Source: Sulfurospirillum arcachonense
Lineage (GTDB): Bacteria; Campylobacterota; Campylobacteria; Campylobacterales; Sulfurospirillaceae
Direction: 5' to 3'
NCBI GenBank assembly: GCA_015662785.1
Contig: DQTM01000008.1
Span: forward strand, 1 to 12,691
Length of the DNA: 12,691 nt
Shown here: piece after piece, positions 6,423-12,691 of the stretch
How positions within the stretch are numbered: position 1 is the stretch's first letter
How the letters are laid out: every line of letters begins with the position of its first letter
Translations under genes and position numbers: made by a program
Notes under the pieces: generated by a model
What the model was told of the DNA's origin: nothing
Databases searched by the model: none
What the model saw: the letters and a program-made list of their open reading frames with translations, nothing else

Positions 6423-8120
6423 ATGATAAAAGTTATATTAACAACATTACTTTTATCATCGTTTTTATACGCCCAAAAATTGCCTCTAATCTTCAAGGGC
6501 AATAAAAATTTTAGTGATAGTGAACTTTATAAAGTAGCCTCTATTGAAGTGCCATTTTTTAGCTCTTTTTTACAAAACATTCCAAAAATATCTACAGAAG
6601 AGACGCAAGAAGTAGCTCTTATCATAAAAAACTACTATAAATACAAAGGTTTCTTTCACGCAACAACTAAAGCATCTACGTTAAATGATAAAGTCATAAT
6701 AGAAATTCTAGAAAATGAGCCCCTAATAATTGCTGATATGACTATAAACTCTAAATTGGATGTAGCCTCTCAAATACCTTTTGAAGTTGACGATATATTT
6801 GATAGTGAGAAATTCACTCAAAGCAAAAAAAATATAAAAATTTTTTATGAAGACAATAGCTACTGCAAGATTGAACTATTTGCAAAAGCATGGATAGATA
6901 TAGAGACTAATAATGCCTACTTAACTTATGATACTAAAGAATATGACAAGTGTACCATTGATAGCATAAGCATAACTTCTACCAAAAATATAGATACCAA
7001 AATAGTAAAATCACTTTTGTATATAAGAAAAGGTGATGATTTTTCATCCAAGCGAATAAAAGATAGCTACGATAGCTTGTATGCTACAGGAGGCATAGCA
7101 AAAGCAACAATCAACACGCATATAGATGAGAACAGTAACAAGGTGAGTGTAACTGTAGAAGTTCAAGAAAATGACAAACCAACAAGACTTGAAACTGGGT
7201 TGGGATTTAGTACAGACGAAGGGGCTATGGTCTCTTTGGGCATAGAAAATAAAAACATATTTGGCAATTTAAAGACATTAGGATTAAACACTAGAATCAC
7301 TCAAAAAAAACAGAACATACAGCTCAATTTCAATATGCCTCTTTCTCATAGAAACTCAACAGGCGCTGATGGTGGTTATGCTAATGATATATTTGACGGG
7401 CACAAAGAAGAGAGAACTTTTGCAAACATATATCTCGCTCATAGGAAAAAACCTCATAGGCTAACAGAGAGTATAGTATTTGATAACTCAAATACTTACG
7501 GTAGTGAAGATAAAATACTCTTTCCTGAAGGAAAAACTTTTATAACATCACCAAAGATAAGATGGGACTATGACACCAGAGACAATATACTTAGCCCTAA
7601 AAAAGGGCACTTTTTGAGTGCAGAGTTAATGGGTTCTGTTGAAAGCATTGTATCAGAGGCATCATACTATAAAACAAAAATCAAAGGTGGTTATATACTT
7701 CCCTTAAAACAATCTATATTAGCATTTCAAGCAACATTTGGACACTTAAACATATACGAGGGTGCAGTACCTGCTTCTTACCGTTTTTATGCTGGAGGAG
7801 TGAACTCAAATCGTGCCTATACATATAATTCTTTGGGACCTAAAAACAAACAAGGCGACCCTGCTGGTTTTAACACAGTCTTTGAAACTACTATTGAGTA
7901 TCGTTATCCCATATACAACAACTTCAAAGGTGTAGTTTTCAATGACAACACTTTTATTGCAGATAGTCCGGTCGATAACTACAATGGAGGATACTATAGC
8001 CTTGGGGTTGGTATAAGGTATGAAACTCCGATTGGTCCTCTTGCTTTTGATGTTGGATTTGATGTAAACGACCCACAAGAAAATTATGCTTTCCAATTTA
8101 GAATTGGTGAAGTGTTTTGA
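6423..8120 (+). CDS. tamA: TamA-like Omp85/BamA-family outer membrane protein
   Basis: A 565-residue Omp85 protein, matching TamA (about 577) rather than BamA (about 800) in size. A signal peptide (MIKVILTTLLLSSFLYAQ) is followed by three POTRA-like beta-alpha domains at about 20-98, 100-173 and 176-250, then a 16-strand type barrel (about 255-565) ending in phenylalanine (FQFRIGEVF). TamA forms the translocation and assembly module with TamB and contributes to insertion of outer-membrane proteins and lipid transport; TamB follows at once with a 4-bp overlap, which supports the call. The conserved barrel loop motif VRGY reads NRAY here (residues 463-466). There is no clear ribosome site before the ATG, so initiation may depend on ribosomes from the gene 13 bp upstream. 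Confidence 0.88.
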   Translation: MIKVILTTLLLSSFLYAQKLPLIFKGNKNFSDSELYKVASIEVPFFSSFLQNIPKISTEETQEVALIIKNYYKYKGFFHATTKASTLNDKVIIEILENEPLIIADMTINSKLDVASQIPFEVDDIFDSEKFTQSKKNIKIFYEDNSYCKIELFAKAWIDIETNNAYLTYDTKEYDKCTIDSISITSTKNIDTKIVKSLLYIRKGDDFSSKRIKDSYDSLYATGGIAKATINTHIDENSNKVSVTVEVQENDKPTRLETGLGFSTDEGAMVSLGIENKNIFGNLKTLGLNTRITQKKQNIQLNFNMPLSHRNSTGADGGYANDIFDGHKEERTFANIYLAHRKKPHRLTESIVFDNSNTYGSEDKILFPEGKTFITSPKIRWDYDTRDNILSPKKGHFLSAELMGSVESIVSEASYYKTKIKGGYILPLKQSILAFQATFGHLNIYEGAVPASYRFYAGGVNSNRAYTYNSLGPKNKQGDPAGFNTVFETTIEYRYPIYNNFKGVVFNDNTFIADSPVDNYNGGYYSLGVGIRYETPIGPLAFDVGFDVNDPQENYAFQFRIGEVF

Positions 8121-10993
8121 TAAAAGTTTTATATATAGCTATTAGAAACCTAATAATAGTTTTCATAGCACTTATACTTATACTTCTATATTTTCTCTCA
8201 GGAAAAGAGATACTCCCCTATCTAGCTCAAACTTATCTGAAAGACTATGGAATATCTTATTCTAAAATAGAGGGTAGCATTGTAGATGGCTTTATCATAA
8301 AAGATGTAGTGTATGAAGATAGTGTAAAAATCAAACTCTTAGAAGTAAGGTACAATCCTCTTTCACTTGTACGTTTAACTCCCAAACTAAAACTAATAAG
8401 AACACAAGGTCTACATGTAGATACAAACTTTTTTCTAAAAAATGATTCTAACTCATCACAAAAAATTATAAACTTTCAAATAACAAATCTTGTTTTGAAC
8501 AACACAGAAGTTCTATATGAAGATAAAAACATAAGTTTCACTACAAACATAAACTCTTTTGAGTTTGGAAAACGTATAAAAATAGCAAATCTGAACTTAG
8601 ATCACGCTACTCTAAAAGATAATAAAAACCGTATCGATATAATTCTAACAGCAAAAAAGTTAGACTACAAAAAAAGCCTCAGCATAGAAAACTTTAATAT
8701 TACAGCAGAAACTCCTTATGGAGAGTTTAGTAGTGAAAATGCTCAACTAAATAAAAATATTCTAATAGCCTCCGCTAAAGTAAAGTTAAACCAAAATCTA
8801 TCAAGCATATATACAAAATTCATAGATGGTATACCCGAAGTATTGGACATAGATTTAAATGCTTCACTAGACGTTATTAACATAAAAACTAAGCTTGATA
8901 AGATAACTCTAAAAGAGGATCAAAATCTATCTTTAGAGAAAACTGCTCTACATGTAAAGTATTTTATACAGAGTAATTACTTTGAGGCAGATACTTCTTA
9001 TGCTCTTTTATATGAGGGTTTTGAACTCAGCGTGAAACAAAATGCCTCTTTTACCACCAACTTACAATTTCAATCAACAGCAAAGATCAATATACTTGAA
9101 TCTCCCATAAACCTACCAACAAAAACAGTTGATATTTCACTAAGTGGAGATAGCAGCTTTATGGTTGCAGATATAAACTCTTCAAACATACAAATTGTTG
9201 CAAAAACATATGACTACAAACAATACAGCATAAATAGCAAAACAAACAAACTTCCTTTATCCTTCATCAAAGAGATTCCAATAAGTCTAAAAGATGACTT
9301 ACTAACGTCTAAAGGTGATTTGGTTATAGATACTGACCCTCTTTTTCTAAGAGGTGAAATAAAAGTAGAAGATAACCACATAATTACAACAAACCACATA
9401 GAGATAAAAGACCATAGCATTTTGGTAAAAGGCGATATAGAAGCAAAAAAAGAGGCAAAAGTTTATAATACTTTTGATTTAGATTTGGTATCTAATCTAA
9501 ACTTTGTATATTTTAAAAACAAAAAACAGAACCTTTTAAATATAGACTCAAAACAGATAAATATAACTATATTTGAAAACAACCATACGTTAAAAGGCTG
9601 GGGCAATCTAAATAACAACAACTTTAAAGTCTCTGGAAATATTGCCAAAAAAGGGCAAAACAATATAAAGCTGTTTGCTACTTTTCCATCTATGAAAACT
9701 CTTTTAAAAGAGCTCAAAATAAAACTCCCTAAAACAAAAGTACTCTATGATGCACAGGTCGACATAAACGCAAACATAGACTTCAATGAGAACTTAAAAC
9801 TAAAAAGCACTATAGAGATACCTTGGTTTTATATTCAACCCGATGAAGAGACAACCTATGCCGGTCAAAGTGCAAAATTTGAGATAGAAAAAAAAGGAGA
9901 TGAGCTCATAATCAAAAAGTATCAGCTTGAACTTATGGGACATAAAATAGACTCTAAAAAAACTTCTATCATAGCTATGGATAAAAACAATACTATAGAA
10001 ATAAAAGAGTTTTGGGTTTATGACAATTTACTTATAACTGGTCTTGTAGATACTTTTGAAAACAGCATTCAATTAAAGATAAAAAGTGATGATTTCACAT
10101 ACACCTCAAAAGATGGTAACGTAAGTGCAAAGGTAGATATAGATGTGAGCATAGATGACAATGGAGAAAAAATTGAAGGTTTTATAACACTACTTGATGG
10201 AGTTATTACTCATATTCCAACAAAAGATTATAGTGAATTAGATAGTGATATAATCATTATTCAAAATATAAATGAAAGAACTCTGAACAATAGATTTATC
10301 AACATACATGTAGACTCAAAAAAACCTATAAAATATAGTATCGACAATGTAGACATTGATTTTACTCCAGATTTTTCTATATACAAAGAGAATCACAGTG
10401 AAAATATAACCCTACTTGGGTTAGTGACGTTAAACAAAGGAAAAATTAAAGCAATTGATAAAACTTTCAGCTTTAAAAAAAGTGAATTGTATTTTTATAA
10501 CGAAAATACAAATCCAAAACTAAATCTAAATATCACGCATCAAACGTTAGATTATATTGACATAAATATCTTTGTTGCAGGGAATGTAGAAGCACCGGTT
10601 ATCATACTCTCATCAAATCCAACAATGAGCCAAGATGACATAATGTCATATATACTGTTTGGAGAAGCTACTGCATCCTCTCTAAACACTTCTGGTGATG
10701 CAAATAGTAATAAAATCTACATAAGCTCACTACTAGTAGGTAGTAGCCTTAAAAATATTCTAAATAAATCGGACAATATAAACATAGATACCATCAATAT
10801 TCTAACAAATGATGAAGGTAGTTTAGGTTACGAAATAGGCACAAGAATCAACAAAGATTTAAGAGTTATCTACAAAAATAATATCATATCAAGCGTAATA
10901 GTTCAGTACAATATAAATAGAGCCATAAGAATAGATGTTGATGTTGACCAAGACAATCGTGGAATTAGTCTAGTGTATATAAAAGATTTTTAA
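8117..10993 (+). CDS. tamB: TamB-like translocation and assembly module protein (DUF490)
   Basis: A 958-residue protein anchored in the inner membrane by one N-terminal helix (about residues 9-28), with a long periplasmic body of repetitive beta-strands, as in AsmA/TamB bridge proteins. Near the N-terminus, GISYSKIEGSIVDGFIIKDV is the usual TamB opening. The C-terminal DUF490 domain (about 620-958) includes LVTLNKGKIKAIDKTFSF, ILSSNPTMSQDDIMSYILFG and the LFGEA motif at 847-851, which are diagnostic. TamB works with TamA to link the two membranes. It starts with TTG at 8117, overlapping the tamA stop (TTGA), the only start that keeps the membrane anchor at the N-terminus. It is shorter than E. 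coli TamB (about 1,260), which is usual outside enterics. It holds three TACATGTA octamers and ends convergent with the flavoprotein gene. Confidence 0.88.
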   Translation: MIKVLYIAIRNLIIVFIALILILLYFLSGKEILPYLAQTYLKDYGISYSKIEGSIVDGFIIKDVVYEDSVKIKLLEVRYNPLSLVRLTPKLKLIRTQGLHVDTNFFLKNDSNSSQKIINFQITNLVLNNTEVLYEDKNISFTTNINSFEFGKRIKIANLNLDHATLKDNKNRIDIILTAKKLDYKKSLSIENFNITAETPYGEFSSENAQLNKNILIASAKVKLNQNLSSIYTKFIDGIPEVLDIDLNASLDVINIKTKLDKITLKEDQNLSLEKTALHVKYFIQSNYFEADTSYALLYEGFELSVKQNASFTTNLQFQSTAKINILESPINLPTKTVDISLSGDSSFMVADINSSNIQIVAKTYDYKQYSINSKTNKLPLSFIKEIPISLKDDLLTSKGDLVIDTDPLFLRGEIKVEDNHIITTNHIEIKDHSILVKGDIEAKKEAKVYNTFDLDLVSNLNFVYFKNKKQNLLNIDSKQINITIFENNHTLKGWGNLNNNNFKVSGNIAKKGQNNIKLFATFPSMKTLLKELKIKLPKTKVLYDAQVDINANIDFNENLKLKSTIEIPWFYIQPDEETTYAGQSAKFEIEKKGDELIIKKYQLELMGHKIDSKKTSIIAMDKNNTIEIKEFWVYDNLLITGLVDTFENSIQLKIKSDDFTYTSKDGNVSAKVDIDVSIDDNGEKIEGFITLLDGVITHIPTKDYSELDSDIIIIQNINERTLNNRFINIHVDSKKPIKYSIDNVDIDFTPDFSIYKENHSENITLLGLVTLNKGKIKAIDKTFSFKKSELYFYNENTNPKLNLNITHQTLDYIDINIFVAGNVEAPVIILSSNPTMSQDDIMSYILFGEATASSLNTSGDANSNKIYISSLLVGSSLKNILNKSDNINIDTINILTNDEGSLGYEIGTRINKDLRVIYKNNIISSVIVQYNINRAIRIDVDVDQDNRGISLVYIKDF

Positions 10994-11006
10994 TAACACG
11001 TCAAAT

Positions 11007-11027
11007 AAGTAGGACAATACCCTACTT
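11007..11027. terminator. Hairpin between convergent tamB and the flavoprotein gene
   Basis: AAGTAGG at 11007-11013 pairs with CCTACTT at 11021-11027 around a 7-base loop. The right arm covers the stop codon of the minus-strand gene (11022-11024). At seven base pairs without a long U-tract it is modest, but it is the only hairpin in the 28-bp gap and can serve both directions. Confidence 0.45.
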
Positions 11028-12691
11028 GCGCTTTATATACTCATCAATCTCAATAGCAGCACTTTTTCCTGCACCCATCGCTTCGATAACGGTAGCTGCT
11101 CCTGTGACTATATCGCCACCAGCAAAAACACCTTTTCTTGAAGTACATGTTTCACCCTCTTTTATGACTATTGTACCTTTCCCAGTAACCTCTAAGCCTT
11201 TTGTACTTGCCGTTACTAAGTCATTTGGCATAGTTCCAATCGACATAATGACAGTATCGACATCTAAAATAAACTCAGAATTCTCAACAACTTCTGGTTT
11301 TCTTCTGCCACTATCATCAGCCTCACCAAGTTTCATTTTTACACACTTAAGACCACACACATGGCCTTTGTCATCTGCTAGAATTTCAACAGGATTAGTA
11401 AGTAAATTTAGATTTACTCCCTCTTCCTCAGCATGTTCAACTTCCTCTGCACGAGCTGGAATCTCTTCATAACTACGTCTGTAAACTACGCTTGTTTCAA
11501 CTCCCAGTCTTTTAGCAACACGAGCTGCATCCATAGAAACATTGCCTGCTCCAATGACTGCTACTTTTTTACCAATAGTTGTTGGCGTATGGTAAGCACT
11601 TTCGTGTCCTTTCATGAGGTTTACTCTTGTTAAAAACTCATTTGCCGAAAGAACTCCAACAGCATTTTCACCCTTTATTCCCATAAAACGAGGAAAACCT
11701 GCTCCACTTCCTACAAAAACTGCTTCAAAACCATCTTCAAGAAGTTCATCTATCATCAGAGTTTTCCCTATAACAACATTTGTATAAAAATTTACTCCAA
11801 GCTTTCTAATTCTGTCTATCTCATTTTCAACAACATCTTTGGGTAGTCTAAAAGATGGAATTCCATATGTCAAAACTCCACCAAGCTTATGAAGTGACTC
11901 AAAAACATCTACTTCATAACCAAACTTTGCGAGCTCAGCAGAAGCGGCAAGTCCAGCAGGTCCACTTCCTACAACAGCTACTTTTTTGCCATTTTTATCG
12001 GGTACTTTTTGTTCTAAGTGAAGAAGTGACCAATCCCCAACAAAACGCTCCAAAAGACCAATAGCAACAGGCTCTTTTTTAATACCAGTTGTACAAACAC
12101 TCTCACACTGCTTCTCTTGAGGACAAACTCTTCCACAAACAGAAGCTAGTTTAGTATGTTCAGCTAAAACTTCCGCAGCACCATGAATATCAGAATCTTT
12201 TAGCTTGCGTATGAAACCAGGAATATCTATGCCGACAGGACATAGTTCTACACACCTTGGTTTTTTACACTCCAAACATCTATTGGCTTCACTTACAACT
12301 TCATCAAGCGTATACCCTAGGTTTACCTCATCAAAACTTTTCACACGATGATCTGAACATCTTATATGAGGATTAGCTCGTTTTTTCACATCTTCATGTT
12401 TTTCATGATGAATGGGACACTCCGTATTTTCACCATGGTCTACAAGCTGATTTTCTTCACGAAGACCAAGTCTTTTTTGAGCCTCGTCAAAATCTACTTT
12501 AAAACCATCAAACTCAGGTCCATCAACACAAGCAAACTTTTTTCCATCTTTTACTACAAGTTTTTCAAGTAACTGAGTAACATTTCCATGAAAACCATAT
12601 AAGCCATCATCTGTACAGATATGCACATTTGGAGTCAACTCTCTAAACTGTTTCTCCATAATAAGTAATTTTTTATTTCTCGCCCCTATAA
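11022..12691 (-). CDS. Fused NfnA/SudB tail plus GltD/NfnB-type NADPH oxidoreductase, 5'-partial at window edge
   Basis: The protein continues past the right edge. An internal ATG at 12659 could be taken as the start, but the frame stays open upstream as IGARNKKLLI, which fits the NAD-binding lobe of NfnA/SudB-type subunits, and that ATG has no nearby ribosome site. Numbering from that Met: TDDGLYGFHGNVTQLL (16-31) and KFACVDGPEFDG (41-52) are NfnA/SudB signatures. From about 105 follows a complete glutamate-synthase small-subunit fold: two 4Fe-4S ligand sets (Cys128, 131, 136, 140; Cys175, 179, 185, 189), FAD site GSGPAG (231-236), NADPH site GAGNVSMDAAR (370-380) and FAD contact GGDIVTGAATVIEAMGAG (514-531). 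Relatives act as NADPH-dependent glutamate synthase subunits, sulfide dehydrogenase, or the bifurcating transhydrogenase NfnAB. Which applies is open. The NfnA part lacks the segment that normally bears the CxxC of its 2Fe-2S cluster. Confidence 0.85.
   Translation of the reverse strand, partial: IGARNKKLLIMEKQFRELTPNVHICTDDGLYGFHGNVTQLLEKLVVKDGKKFACVDGPEFDGFKVDFDEAQKRLGLREENQLVDHGENTECPIHHEKHEDVKKRANPHIRCSDHRVKSFDEVNLGYTLDEVVSEANRCLECKKPRCVELCPVGIDIPGFIRKLKDSDIHGAAEVLAEHTKLASVCGRVCPQEKQCESVCTTGIKKEPVAIGLLERFVGDWSLLHLEQKVPDKNGKKVAVVGSGPAGLAASAELAKFGYEVDVFESLHKLGGVLTYGIPSFRLPKDVVENEIDRIRKLGVNFYTNVVIGKTLMIDELLEDGFEAVFVGSGAGFPRFMGIKGENAVGVLSANEFLTRVNLMKGHESAYHTPTTIGKKVAVIGAGNVSMDAARVAKRLGVETSVVYRRSYEEIPARAEEVEHAEEEGVNLNLLTNPVEILADDKGHVCGLKCVKMKLGEADDSGRRKPEVVENSEFILDVDTVIMSIGTMPNDLVTASTKGLEVTGKGTIVIKEGETCTSRKGVFAGGDIVTGAATVIEAMGAGKSAAIEIDEYIKRK

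Larger units (their letters stand above)
91..10312. repeat. Iterated palindromic octamer TACATGTA, nine dispersed copies
   Basis: Exact copies start at 91, 688, 858, 1812, 4143, 4396, 8412, 8949 and 10305. Each is 8 bp and reads the same on both strands. With bases at about one third A and T and one sixth G and C, about 0.5 copies would be expected. Nine of the ten ACATGT hexamers I found are flanked by T and A to make the octamer. The tenth (11144, in the flavoprotein gene) has T/T flanks. The span given is from first to last copy and is not a continuous repeat. Confidence 0.7.

Noticed and set aside
11026..11472. 148-codon open frame on the plus strand inside the flavoprotein gene
   Set aside because: It is antisense to highly conserved FAD- and NADPH-binding motifs, with a low-complexity Ser/Pro/Thr product and no family resemblance.
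12657..12659. ATG as the start of the minus-strand flavoprotein gene
   Set aside because: The frame stays open to the window edge, the upstream residues (IGARNKKLLI) fit the NfnA/SudB fold, and no ribosome site lies at a suitable distance.

Overview
The window looks like chromosomal DNA of a Campylobacterota bacterium (formerly Epsilonproteobacteria), most like Sulfurimonas and its relatives. The evidence is the low GC content, short intergenic gaps, weak -35 boxes, AAGGA-type ribosome sites and the particular gene set. It is a housekeeping region, with no phage, transposase, CRISPR array or RNA gene seen, but it contains a decayed patch and several molecular oddities.

Layout, left to right. 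(1) At 18-1807, a two-gene unit encodes a LUD-domain protein and an LhgO-type FAD-dependent 2-hydroxyacid oxidase. It is closed by a perfect 26-bp palindrome. (2) At about 1830-2734 there is no intact gene. The 3' tail of a Fic-family gene (minus strand, one frameshift) is joined head to head with the 3' tail of an outer-membrane porin gene (plus strand), whose terminator survives. (3) At 2735-3178, an exported rhodanese-like protein lies tail to tail with a small membrane protein (3181-3516, minus). (4) A nearly symmetric pair of -10 boxes (3558-3570) appears to drive that membrane gene leftward and a six-gene run rightward. The run is EamA transporter, moaC, DUF493/HP0495-like protein, a cysteine-free helical protein, a TamA-like Omp85 protein and a TamB-like protein (3591-10993). 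All its gaps are under 15 bp or are overlaps, so it could be one operon. (5) At 11022-12691 (minus), facing tamB, is the 3' part of a fused flavoprotein: the end of an NfnA/SudB-type FAD/NAD subunit joined to a complete GltD/NfnB-type NADPH oxidoreductase. Its reading frame runs off the right edge.

How the genes work together. TamA and TamB are known partners that span from outer to inner membrane and act in outer-membrane protein and lipid homeostasis. The helical protein directly upstream is an unknown that shares their transcription unit. MoaC belongs to molybdenum cofactor synthesis. The LUD and LhgO pair suggests oxidation of a hydroxyacid. The fused flavoprotein suggests NAD(P)H and iron-sulfur electron transfer or glutamate synthesis.

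The signal not explained by gene content is the palindrome TACATGTA. It occurs nine times against roughly 0.5 expected, in several reading frames and at the centre of the 26-bp terminator palindrome. It looks like a highly iterated DNA-level motif. All family assignments were made by reading the sequence, without database searches.
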